From: Heliocidaris erythrogramma
Taxonomy: Eukaryota; Echinodermata; Echinoidea; Camarodonta; Echinometridae
Direction of reading: 5' to 3'
Assembly (NCBI GenBank): GCA_025617745.1
Contig: CM046873.1
Span: 30,579,410-30,643,409, forward strand
DNA: 64,000 nt
Shown: one piece after another, positions 22,205-31,860 of the stretch
How positions within the stretch are numbered: position 1 is the first letter of the stretch
Layout: each line of letters starts with the position of its first letter
The notes under the pieces: generated by a model
Told to the model about the DNA's origin: nothing
Databases searched by the model: none
The model's input: only the letters and a program-made list of their open reading frames with translations
Translations under genes and position numbers: made by a program

Positions 22205-24589
22205 TTAATATGATAGGTTATCAGGCTTCTTGACGAGACGTCCACTTCGGGTGGTCTGGTGGTAGGTCGTCTCCAGAGTTGAGTCAGCATGTGAGGCTGG
22301 AAGATTTTCGCTACCGTTGAGAGGATCGCGACTCATCTTTTCTGATGATGGAAAATCAGGTGGCGTCTGCGTCATCTCCTCGTCAAGGCTTACACGCTGA
22401 GGTTGAACATCAGCAAGGTGACGTCTGTTCATGCGTAGCACACCTCCATTCGGTGTCTCAACAAGATAGGATCTCGGTTCACGACACTTTTCCAGAACAG
22501 TAGCTGGTAACCAATGTCCGGATGTCTGATCCTGGACTCTTACGAGCTGTCCTGGCGAGAGTGGTGGTAAGTCGTGGGCTGATTTGTCATGATGATACTT
22601 TTGGCTTTGTTGTCGTAGCTGCATACGATTGTAGATATCATCACGACGATGGGAGTTGTTGCGGACTCGTGTTGGCAAGTTGTCCTTCATCTTTCTCCCG
22701 TAGAGTAGCTCAGCTGGGCTTGGTATGCAGCTGTCGATCGGAGTGGCACGGATACACAGAAGAGCCATGTTAAGATCAATGCCACTTGCTCTAGCTTTCT
22801 TGAGCGTGTTTTTGACTGTCTGGACCATACGCTCAATGAAGCCATTGGACTTGGGGTAGTGGGGTGATGACGTGACGTGAATGAATCCCCACGTTGTAGT
22901 AAACTCCTTGTAGGATGAAGAGTCAAAATGTCTACCATTGTCACTGATGATTCGCTCTGGAATCCCTTGCTCAGCAAACAACTGTCTAGTTGCGTTGACA
23001 ACAGCAGCACTGGTACATTCTCGAGGCATTTTCCGGACGAAGGGAAATTTAGAGAAATAGTCTGCAATAAGAAGATAGTTGTCCCCTTCAAAGTGAAACA
23101 AGTCTGTACCCAAGACTTGCCAAGGCCGGGTAGGTATCTCATGCTGAAGAAGAGTCTCAGAAGGCTGTGACGGCTTATACTCCTGACAGACTGAGCAGTC
23201 TTTCACCATTGCCTCGATGTCATCGTTGATGGATACCCAGTACACTGAACCCTTGGCACGAAGACGTGTCTTCTCAATCCCCTGATGACCCTCGTGGAGT
23301 TTGCTCAAGATAAACTTCCGCATAGATCGTGGAATCAGAATCCGTTCACCTTTCAGAATTAGGCCATCCTCGACTGCAAGTTCATCACGAAAGGCCCAGT
23401 ATGCTTGTAAGTGCTTTGGCAGCTCCCGTCTCTTCTCTGGCCAACCCTTCACAATCACATTCTGCAGCGCTGTGAACTCTGCATCATTGACCGTTTCCTC
23501 TTTCAACTGGCACAAACGATCTGGGGCAAACTGCACAAAATGGACCTTAACCAGGTCATCGGTGGAGTGTATCACCTCTGTTCGGTGGATCTCTTGTACA
23601 CGGGTGTGCATGGTGACGAGCTTCAGCTTCTCTGAAGTGTCCAGGCCTACAATAGCTGGTCCCATTGACTCGACAATGAAGAATACAGCATGGCACCATG
23701 GAGACTGATTGAACCTACATGGGATCCGGACTGATCCATAGTGCGTTATGGGAGTCTCATTGTAGCATTTCAACCCGACATGCAAATTGTCTACTCTTCG
23801 AGGATCCGGAAGTCCATTTGTAGTGAGCTGGTTGGGATACATCTTTCGAAACATGCGTATAGGAAGAGTGTTTCCTTCCGCACCTGTGTCCACCTTCGAA
23901 CGAACATTCGCAATGGTGCGCTCACCCAGCTTGACCTCAATGTTTGTCATGGATGAATCATTCTTGATGTCCTTGTCGACGGCACTGATATTCGACACTC
24001 TAATCTGGTTGATTGTTGAAACATCAAACGCATCATGTAGTTGTGGTGTCTCTGCCGTATCCATGGCATTACCGATAGAGTTCACACTTTTGTATCTGCG
24101 CTGTGACGGGCGTTTAGTGTGTTGGGTCTTCTTCTTGGCATTCACCGGCTGCGACCTGCACATGCTCTTCCAGTGGTTCAGCTTCCCGTAGTTGTTACAT
24201 TTGGTGCCATATGCCGGGCATTTGTTAAGTGCATGCCGGCCACCACAGTTGGGACATTTGTCATCCTTCTGCCGGATAGCATTGATCGAAGCTGGTTCAC
24301 TGCTAGCCTGGACCATCGCTAGTTGAGCCATATGCATCTGTGAAGCCTCAAATGTTCTACAGAGTTCAAGCATCTGAGTAACGGTAAGAGACTTGCTTTT
24401 CCCCTGCAGTTCCTTATGAAGCTCTGGGTACCTCGTGCCAGCTATAAATTGATCGATCACCCGCTCATTAAGTTCAATGTCATCTCGAAAGTCACAGTCA
24501 TACGCTTGCAATTTCAGACGTGAAAAAAAAATCATCAGCACCTTCTTTCTCCTGCTGAACATACCGCTGGAGGTACAGCCTAGCCACAC
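22205..24589 (-). CDS. LTR element gag C-terminus, protease and integrase in one frame (RT/RNase H deleted)
   Basis: The natural frame joins from gag at about residue 23. Zinc knuckles lie at residues 112-144: the first is CPNCGGRHALNKC, the second has Tyr134 in place of its second Cys. Aspartic protease motif DTGAEGNTLP (Asp234) is followed by its IVGLD end at 313-317. RT and RNase H should follow, but the frame passes near residue 330-345 straight into the pre-integrase linker. Integrase is complete in its key residues: His432/His435 and Cys465/Cys468 zinc site, then Asp496, Asp550 and Glu586 of the DDE core (35 residues between the last two). A GPY/F-like tail (PATVLEKCREPRSYLVE) follows. 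The stop is at 22205. Confidence 0.9.
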   Translation of the reverse strand: MWLGCTSSGMFSRRKKVLMIFFSRLKLQAYDCDFRDDIELNERVIDQFIAGTRYPELHKELQGKSKSLTVTQMLELCRTFEASQMHMAQLAMVQASSEPASINAIRQKDDKCPNCGGRHALNKCPAYGTKCNNYGKLNHWKSMCRSQPVNAKKKTQHTKRPSQRRYKSVNSIGNAMDTAETPQLHDAFDVSTINQIRVSNISAVDKDIKNDSSMTNIEVKLGERTIANVRSKVDTGAEGNTLPIRMFRKMYPNQLTTNGLPDPRRVDNLHVGLKCYNETPITHYGSVRIPCRFNQSPWCHAVFFIVESMGPAIVGLDTSEKLKLVTMHTRVQEIHRTEVIHSTDDLVKVHFVQFAPDRLCQLKEETVNDAEFTALQNVIVKGWPEKRRELPKHLQAYWAFRDELAVEDGLILKGERILIPRSMRKFILSKLHEGHQGIEKTRLRAKGSVYWVSINDDIEAMVKDCSVCQEYKPSQPSETLLQHEIPTRPWQVLGTDLFHFEGDNYLLIADYFSKFPFVRKMPRECTSAAVVNATRQLFAEQGIPERIISDNGRHFDSSSYKEFTTTWGFIHVTSSPHYPKSNGFIERMVQTVKNTLKKARASGIDLNMALLCIRATPIDSCIPSPAELLYGRKMKDNLPTRVRNNSHRRDDIYNRMQLRQQSQKYHHDKSAHDLPPLSPGQLVRVQDQTSGHWLPATVLEKCREPRSYLVETPNGGVLRMNRRHLADVQPQRVSLDEEMTQTPPDFPSSEKMSRDPLNGSENLPASHADSTLETTYHQTTRSGRLVKKPDNLSY

Positions 24590-24851
24590 GAAAATTGGCC
24601 CTTGGCTTTAGCTGAGCTTCAAGTTTCTCCCATACAACAGTCGAACTTTTCCTGTCTTCACCCTCAAGTCCCCACGAATTGTAGATTTTGATGCCGGTAG
24701 CACCAGCGAACAAGAGGATGTGGTCAACGTGCTTATTATCAGCAACATTCTTAACAGAGAAGTACAAATCGCACTGTTGATGAAAAATCTTGACAGCATT
24801 GGCCCTGTCAGGGTCATTCCAGTTCATACGGGGTACAAATGAATCAGTCAT
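24498..24851 (-). CDS. LTR element gag, N-terminal part
   Basis: A frame of 117 residues starts MTDSFVPRMNW at 24851, 178 bp after the primer site. It has the capsid-like region of Mag-lineage Gag: FHQQCDLYFSV, HILLFAGATGIKIYN, then LYLQRYVQQEKEGADDF. It then runs out of frame in a run of nine A/T (24523-24531); one base fewer joins it to the next frame (SRLKLQAYDCDF). So gag was split by a homopolymer slip in this copy. Confidence 0.85.
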   Translation of the reverse strand: MTDSFVPRMNWNDPDRANAVKIFHQQCDLYFSVKNVADNKHVDHILLFAGATGIKIYNSWGLEGEDRKSSTVVWEKLEAQLKPRANFRVARLYLQRYVQQEKEGADDFFFTSEIASV

Positions 24852-25029
24852 TGTTCATGAAAACCAGTCAGCATTAAAGAAAAATGTTCAAAGCACACGT
24901 TATAGTACTCACAGCAAAACATCCATGTGGGACTGAAGTAGAAGTACTGCAGAAATCCAAGATTAATGATGCTCCAAATCTGTCCAAAAATGTCACAAAA
25001 TTCCTTGAAATCAAATCAGTGGGTTCCAA

Positions 25030-25047
25030 ATCCCACCGCTGCCACCA
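25030..25047 (-). promoter_or_regulatory. Primer binding site, tRNA-Leu type
   Basis: Directly next to the 5' LTR, minus strand TGGTGGCAGCGGTGGGAT, complementary to a tRNA 3' end ..CCACCGCTGCCA-CCA as in animal tRNA-Leu. Similarity continues into the T-arm (GGGTTC) with one extra base. Confidence 0.8.
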
Positions 25048-25260
25048 TGTAATAGTGTGTGTTGTTCTGCTTGAAGACCGTAATAAAGTACACTTAGAAG
25101 TTGATTAGGTTTGCATGTGTCTTTAATGCATGTATCCAGGATGTGTGTGTGCAGCTCAATGTACATAGGGAAAGCGTACATAAAGGAATAGGAAGTAGTA
25201 GAGTGAAAGGATAGTACAATGTATGGAATGCCAATTGATAACATACATGCAATTACTACA
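25048..25260 (-). repeat. 5' LTR (213 bp)
   Basis: Same sequence as 21879-22086 with 5 extra bases (CTGCT on the plus strand at about 25066-25075) and a few substitutions. Promoter and polyadenylation signals of the element should lie here. Confidence 0.9.
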
Positions 25261-25279
25261 GCATGTATATGTTTCTTAA

Positions 25280-26196
25280 AGTAGCTATTCAAAGAAAATC
25301 ACAAATATGGCAATTAATGTATCACTAGAAACTGGGAAGCTTACAGATGGCAATCGTATAAGTTTTATGTCAACTGCGTATCTGATGATTATAAAAACAA
25401 CACAAATAAAAGCTCTTCTCAGCATCTGGAATATCCGAGGATTCGCCAGAAATATAGCGATGTTTTGATGTCGTCACATTCGGGATCGATCCTGCTTAAG
25501 CAGACGACGTCCTATAATGAATGAACGTAATTGCAATGCAATTATTTATCAAATTATAAAGAGTTTGGTGTATTTAAACATGACCTTATTTCACACCATT
25601 ATAAAGGGAAAGAAACTGATTCTGATAGCTAAAACCGTTTGATTGTAAATACACAGGAGAAGGGTCAATGATCAATGAAATAAACCCCACTTTCAAATTG
25701 AAAAGCCCTCCGAATAATAGCAGGATGGTATTCGTTCCCTCTTGAAACGCCGAACATGCCCGGTGCAAGCAGCTGAAAATACAATGGCGTCTTATTTTGT
25801 TTACAAGTGACTGATTCCTTAATTTTTTTAACGCTGCATTTTTCATCAAAATAATACCATACACGAAGTTAAGAGTGAGGCAACAGACTAACATTAAGAC
25901 TGACGCTAGTGAAGGAAGAGAAATAAGTGAAGAAGAGATGACAAAATAGGCTCTGAAAAATATGTAAGATGTTATGGGACATCGTCTGCTTAGACAGGAC
26001 TGGTCCATGGTGTGTCGTCACATATCTCAGCAGCGTTCGAGGAGCTCTTCAGCTGCTATATCGGGGGCTGTATTTTACCGTTTTATAATTGATAATAATC
26101 ATTACTTCAAATGTTTCCAAGCGTTGAATTTGGATAACCTTGTTTAATTTATGCCATCTATGCAATAATAAGTATTAAGCCAATATTTAAAATCAT
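25280..26196 (+). mobile_element. TTAA-type element, copy B (right end lost)
   Basis: Starts AGTAGCTATTC after TTAA (25276-25279) and follows copy A and C closely. It stops at AAAATCATT (26196), about 14 bp short of the normal right end, where minus-strand LINE RT begins. AATGATTTT is shared at the join, which suggests a microhomology deletion that also removed ~390 bp of the LINE. Confidence 0.85.
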
Positions 26197-26693
26197 TCTC
26201 ATCTGTTGTGGACTTGAAAATCTTTGTGTCATCAGCAAATAGATATTTTTATACACTACTCTCAGAAATCGTGTCAGGTAGATCATTTATATACAACACA
26301 AACAACACGGGCCCAAGAACACTACCTTGTGGAATTCCACTTGCAACAAGACCCCAACTGGAATATTCTCCATTCACACATACACGCTGTCTTCTCCCAA
26401 CTAGAAATGCTTCAATCCAATTAACCACCAACTCACTTATGCCATAGCTTCTAATCTTGGCAAGCAGCCGACGGTGGGGCACCTTATCGAAGGCCTTCAT
26501 GAAATCTAAATAAATCACATGATCAATTGAACCATTTTCCTCCAGAGTGTTAGACCATTCATCAACTACGTTTATCAGCTGGAGCATTGTTGAACGACCA
26601 GGCAAGAAACCATACTGCTTGACACTAAACAATTTGTTTATAGTCATATGATCCAGAATCTCATCACGAATTATTGATCTAGATCTAACTGTT
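26197..26693 (-). pseudogene. CR1/L2-like LINE reverse transcriptase fragment
   Basis: Minus strand from about 26693: [46 protein letters not shown] (block A Asp), [20 protein letters not shown] (block B), then a TAA, then KYLFADDTKIFKS (catalytic ADD). It is open except for that stop just before the active site. The continuation is at 21440-21878 beyond the two insertions; the frame upstream of 26693 is lost in unrelated sequence. Confidence 0.88.
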
Positions 26694-26744
26694 AGTTTTT
26701 TTTTTCTTTGTCATTGTTGAGTGACAGAATGATGGGGGTCCGCT

Positions 26745-27352
26745 TGATAGTCATAAGGACCGCTAATCGCTATTCATAAAAAAATATAAGGACCACTATT
26801 CATGATAAGACATAAGGTCGTTATTTACAAGGTCATTATTCATAAGGACCGCCATTCATAATAAGACATGAGGGTCGCTATTCACAATACGGAAAGAGGG
26901 TCGCTAGTCATAATACCAAATCAGGGTTGTTAATCATAAGGGTCCTTATTCATACGAAAAGAGGGTCGCTATTCATAAATGTCAATATTCATAAGGGTCG
27001 CTATTCATAATCGAAGAAGAGGGTCACAATCCATGAAGAAGAGGGTCGCTGATCATAATCAGAGAAAAAGGTCGCTATTCATAATTGAAGAAGAGGGTCA
27101 CTATTCATAATCAAAGAAGAGGGTCGCCATTCATAATCTAAGAAGAGTGTCGCTATTCATAATCGAAGAAAAGGGTCGCTATTCATAATCAAAGAAGAGG
27201 GTCGCTATTCATAATCGAAGAAGAGGGTCGCTATTCAAAATCGGAGAAAAGGGTCGCTATTCGTAATCGAAGAAGAAGGTCGCAATTCATAATCGAAAAA
27301 GAGGGTCGCTATTCATAATCGAAGAAGTGGGTTGCTATTCATAATTGAAGAG
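26745..27352. repeat. Minisatellite GGGTCGCTATTCATAATC(GAAGAAGA), locus 2
   Basis: Starts as loose TCATAAGGACCGCTATTCAT words and becomes a regular array of about 14 units of 26 bp after 26990. This is the largest of three loci with the same core. Confidence 0.88.
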
Positions 27353-27480
27353 AGGAAAAAATGCCAGAGGTAAACATGGCAGAGGTAAAAATGCCAGAGG
27401 AAAAAATGCCAGAGGTAAAGATGCCAGAGCAAAAACTGCCAGAGATGAAAATGCCAGAGGTAAAATGGCAGAGATAAACA
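27353..27480. repeat. Minisatellite ATGCCAGAGGTAAAA
   Basis: Eight units of about 15 bp directly abut the preceding array. Same family as 490-655. Confidence 0.85.
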
Positions 27481-28331
27481 CGCGATGGGTGATGTCAGGA
27501 ACAAAATTAAAGAGGCAAAATATGCCAGCTGCATATTAGGAGAATATAGGTGAAATTATAAAGAAGGTCAAGAAGCAGACCTGACATCTGCTTGTATTTT
27601 ACTTTTTAGACTATTTGGTTTGACCGCGTTTTTCCTGTCGAACTGTTGGACTCTGGACTCCAGATCGTACACCCGGCTTTTTTTAATCGACGTACGATTT
27701 CATTATCCCGAATGGAATTTGGAACGAGAAGGAAGTCTGCAACTGAATTTTAGGTTTAGAGAAGGGAAAGGAGGTATGCAAAAATTACATCACCCTAATG
27801 TGGGACAGTCCTTTTGCGGGTAAATATGAACCTTTTCGGAATTATGAACCTTTGGATAAACGAACCTTCGGAATAATGCAAAAATGTTCGGAATTTTGAT
27901 CCCCCAGGCATGGGAAATTAGTGTTTCGGAAATACGAACCTTGGGAAAAACGAGATGCCCCCGCATCATGATACTAACTGTATAACTTAAGGACACAATA
28001 CCTGTACCTGTAGTAAAATAACTTGTACCAAATGATCTTGACTAATTTGCTTTTCGTTATCTGTACTTGTACCTGCACTTTTTTTCTTTTTCAGTTCTCT
28101 CTTCTCTTTTTTTTAACAACATTGAATGTTGGATTTTGCATTGTTGCAAAATTCACGGTATGTCAGGTATAATCAAAGGATGTTTTTAAAAAGGCAGTGT
28201 ATCTTGACTCATGATCAGATGATCCTGGTATTGAATATATTGTTCTGATAATGAATGGATTTAATGAAACATGCAGTCTAGACATATTCAATACAAGTGT
28301 CCATTGACAATGAACATGATCTTTCTGAATT
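27481..28331. other. No gene seen
   Basis: Contains a short block of AATATGAACCTT/GGAAATACGAACCTT words at 27820-27950, similar in style to the neighbouring minisatellites. No exon recognised. Confidence 0.45.
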
Positions 28332-28339
28332 GTTCGTAT

Positions 28340-28578
28340 CAGTGGCGGATCCAGGGGGGGGGGGGCACTTCCGGCCCGTGCCCCCCCCTTGGAAGAAAAG
28401 TATGTATTTTGACCATAAAGGACCCCCCCCCCCCAATCCCCCACCCCACCCCCGCTGAGCGAGCGACTTTTCGAGAAGCTGGCCCCAAAAATACGGGTCT
28501 ACCTTTTCCAAAAGTTGACAAACCTGCATTAGTGTGCCCCCCCTCCCCCTCTCATACTAAATGCTGGATCCGCCCCTG
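28340..28578 (+). mobile_element. Complete hAT-type MITE with 8-bp TSD
   Basis: Termini CAGTGGCGGATCCAG and CTGGATCCGCCCCTG are inverted repeats. The 8-bp GTTCGTAT stands on both sides (28332-28339 and 28579-28586), the hallmark of hAT transposition. The 239-bp body holds the same blocks as the 2100 and 2542 copies and codes nothing. Confidence 0.92.
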
Positions 28579-28858
28579 GTTCGTATGATTTTTGTTGTAA
28601 AATGATACCAGAGACGTACTCAGCATAACCCCGACAGACCCAACTGCTTTCCACAACAGCCCTGTCAGCATTTATTATGCACATTAATCTATTTTTAAAG
28701 ATTGACATGCAGATAAAAGAATACAATCCTTTGTAGAAAATACTAACAAAGAATTAAATTATATTACGTATACACAAAATCCAGATTTGAAGACAACTAA
28801 GAATTAGATTGAAGAAAAGTGTGTTTTCCAAACTTTAATTTAGTCTTTAGATCAACTA

Positions 28859-28969
28859 TTAATTAGGGTTATTCAGTGACAACTTAAAAGCATTCAACGA
28901 CCGACTATTTCTTTGATTCACACTAAGGCTATTCCATCGTGTACATCCCATGTATTCAAAAGTAAGGGG
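28859..28969 (-). pseudogene. LINE ORF2 extreme C-terminus, another family
   Basis: Minus-strand frame ends FEYMGCTRWNSLSVNQRNSR then SLNAFKLSLNN and a stop. The W-N-S-L...S-F/L-N-A-F-K pattern is the usual end of CR1/L2-like ORF2 proteins. It differs from the 21440 family. Only the last ~35 codons remain. Confidence 0.6.
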
Positions 28970-30309
28970 GAGAACAAGATAACAAGATAACTCGCTGAAG
29001 AGAGAGAAGAAAGCTTGAGAGTGAAGTGAATTACTTTGTAAAAGTGCCTCTTCCCCTTTTGATCTCTGATAAGCGCCCTGTTCATTTTGTGACGTGCCCA
29101 TTTTCAGTCGACAGTTTCCCAACTTCCTTTGAATTAAGTGTCCATTTCTCTTATAAAGTGCCCTGTTTTCTTGGCGCCCCTCCACCACTTTGGAAGTCAC
29201 TCAGTCGCCCCTGAAGACAAGACTAGACTACAAGCAAACCACCTCAGCCCCCAGAAAAGAAATAATATAAATGTCTGACATGTTAATGTCAGAGTCGTCA
29301 CTCAATATTAGTAGGCCAGGGAAGGGAAGTGGCAATTCATATGTATAATGCTGTATTTTTCTTCTCTAATAATTATGTATATTGTTTCATAACAATTCAC
29401 GTCAGGCTTGCCCCTCGTTTGTTTCGTTCCCTTCATTGTATTTTTTAAAAAATTGGTTCGGCTATTTAAAGTCGGCCAAGTCTACTTTATTATTTATCAT
29501 TCGTGCGTGAACCTACATATCCCGCATCCAAAAGTAAAAACACAAATTTCTCACGGAATTAGTGTCACTTTTAGTTTATTGCACTATATAGGCCTTATCA
29601 CACCACCCCCCCCCCCCCCCCTATACCCATCACCACCACCACCACTTGAACCTCCAACAAAAAAAGAGTAATTGTTTGGTTTAGGGGCCCGGGGGCTGCA
29701 GACCCCACAATTTCGCCCAACAACCTCCCCCCCCCCCCCCCCCCGCCCCTAGTAAAAAAAAAATGTATATAATTGTTAGTTGCTCATTTCACAGGCTTGC
29801 AAAACCATAAATTTACAATTAGAAAGAAAGGAGAAAATTGGAGGGTATTCGGTTGTGACTGACATATTATTGCAGGTCTATTGGTATTGAAGTAAGTATA
29901 CTTGATAGATAGATTGTGAAGTATAAGACCAGTTAGAAGGAGAGGGTGCGTGAGGGGTCCTATCATTTCACAACTTTCCCCTTGGCCATTTATTTCAACC
30001 CCCTCCCCCCCCCCCCCCTTCAGTGGCTGCACCAAATCGTAGAGAGAACTAGAAATGTGCATTCCTCGTGCCGCGCAATGCGAAATGTATCCCCCGGCGC
30101 TGGCAGCGATTTGAAGGAGGGACAAAGACCCTCCCCCATCCCCTCCCTCAAACAAAAGGTGTAGAAATGGTGTAGAAATTGCCGCCAGTGGCCCGGAATA
30201 TTGTCAACACCAGGAGCAGCATTACCAAAACGATTTGTGTATATTAGAGTATAATGCATTTTTATAGAAAATTCGGAAGAAATATGACCTCAGAGCGCAC
30301 ATAAGACAT
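28970..30309. other. No gene seen; C-homopolymers
   Basis: Runs of C at 29607, 29727 and 30000 and AT-rich sequence. The frames here are low-complexity or antisense noise. Confidence 0.45.
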
Positions 30310-31690
30310 CCACTAAAATATGACCTTTGATCCTATGAAAGACGGAACACTAGAGGCAGCACCACCAAAAACTGTAGAGGTGTAATCTATAATGGACCTA
30401 CATACAAAATTTGAATGAAATCCGTCAAGAAATGCAGAAGTAAGAGTGCACAAAAGGGACAAATGAGCTTTGACCCTATAAAGGACGGAACAATGAGGGC
30501 AGCATCACCAAACAGTAAAGATGTGTAGATTATACCAAGATACATCTCCATACAAAATTTGAAAGAAATCCATCAAGAAATGTGGCCTGCAGAGTGAACT
30601 CACGCCATCCTTGAAGTATGACCTTTGACCCTATAAAAGACGGGACACTGGTGGCAGCATCACCAAAAACTACAGGTTTTTAGATTACACCAAGGGACAC
30701 CTTCATGCAAAATTTGAACGAAATCCGTCAAGAAATGCAGAAGTAAGAGTGCAAGAAATGGAAAAATGACCTTTGACCCTATAAAGGACGGAACAATGAG
30801 GGCAGCATCACCAAAAATTAAAAATGTGTAGATTATACCAAGATACATCTCCATACAAAATTTGAATGAAATCCGTCAAGAAATGCAGCAGTAAGAGTGC
30901 ACAAAAGGGACAAATGAGCTTTGACCCTATAAAGGACGGAACAATGAGGGCAGCATCACCAAACAGTAAAGATGTGTAGATTATACCAAGATACATCTCC
31001 ATACAAAATTTGAAAGAAATCCATCAAGAAATGTGGCTTGCAGAGTGAACTCACGCCATCCCTTGAAGTATGACCTTTGACCCTATAAAAGACGGGACAC
31101 TGGTGGCAGCATCACCAAAAACTACAGGTTTTTAGATTACACCAAGGGACACCTTCATGCAAAATTTGAACGAAATCCGTCAAGAAATGCAGAAGTAAGA
31201 GTGCAAGAAATGGAAAAATGACCTTTGACCCTGTAAAGGACGGAACAATGAGGGCAGCATCACCAAAAATTAAACATGTGTAGATTATACCAAGATACAT
31301 CTCCATACAAAATTTGAACAAAATCCATTGAGAAATGTGACCGCCAGAGCGCACACAAGAGTACACACAAGACATCTATCAAAATATGACCTTTGACCCT
31401 ATAAAAGACGGAACACTGGGGGCAGCATCACCAAAATCTATAGGGTTCCAGATTTTACCAAGAGACACCTTCATACAAAATTTGAACAAAATCCGTTGAG
31501 AAATGTGACCGCTAGAGCGCACACAAACTTTCCCCAAAAATATGGCCTTTTACCCTATAAAAGACGGAACACTGGGGGCAGCATCACCAGAAACTATAGG
31601 GGTCCAGATTTTACCAAGATACACGTCCATAGGAAGTCTGAAAGAAATTCGTCGAGAAATGTGACCGCTAGAGCGCACACAAGAATGTGA
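30310..31690. repeat. ~150-bp satellite with DR1-like motif in each unit
   Basis: Nine units share TGACCTTTGACCCTATAAA(A/G)GACGGAAC, GGCAGCATCACCAAA, GATTATACCAAGA, CATACAAAATTTGAA and AAATCCGTCAAGAAATG. Motif starts: 30321, 30464, 30619, 30767, 30915, 31071, 31219, 31387, 31542. Units at 30464-30767 and 30915-31219 repeat with a 452-bp period, a three-unit higher-order repeat. The recurring minus-strand peptides (MEMYLGIIYT..) only reflect the repeat. Confidence 0.9.
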
Positions 31691-31860
31691 CGCGGCGGCG
31701 GCGGCGGCGAAACGCTGCTGAATCCAAAGTATCCTCCGGCATACTGCCGGGGGATACAATAATATATTTTTTTTTTATAGGTTTCGGAAAATGTGCATTT
31801 AATGTCACAGAGGTCAGATTTAATGCCGGGGAGACCACCATCGGTTGTGTCATTGACATT

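Larger units (their letters stand above)
21879..25260 (-). mobile_element. Mag-like Ty3/gypsy LTR retrotransposon lacking RT and RNase H
   Basis: It has two near-identical LTRs, a 5-bp duplication GCATG (21874-21878 and 25261-25265), a tRNA-Leu-type primer site and a purine tract. Between lie gag, protease and integrase, but the whole RT/RNase H segment is missing. At 3.38 kb it is about 1.5 kb shorter than complete relatives. Because ends and sites are intact it could be mobilised in trans by a complete element. Confidence 0.9.

Noticed and set aside
22522-24322. Plus-strand frames opposite the LTR element
   Set aside because: Antisense shadows of gag and integrase; no motifs of their own.
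25586-26008. 140-codon minus-strand frame in TTAA copy B
   Set aside because: Not kept open in copies A and C (copy C gives only 66 codons), so not a conserved gene.
29408-30259. Several 70-120 codon frames with poly-Pro or poly-Gly
   Set aside because: They cross C- and G-homopolymers and have no protein-like conservation or splice context.
30660-31375. Repeated minus-strand peptides starting MEMYLGIIYT
   Set aside because: They repeat because the DNA is a satellite; units have lengths that break the frame.
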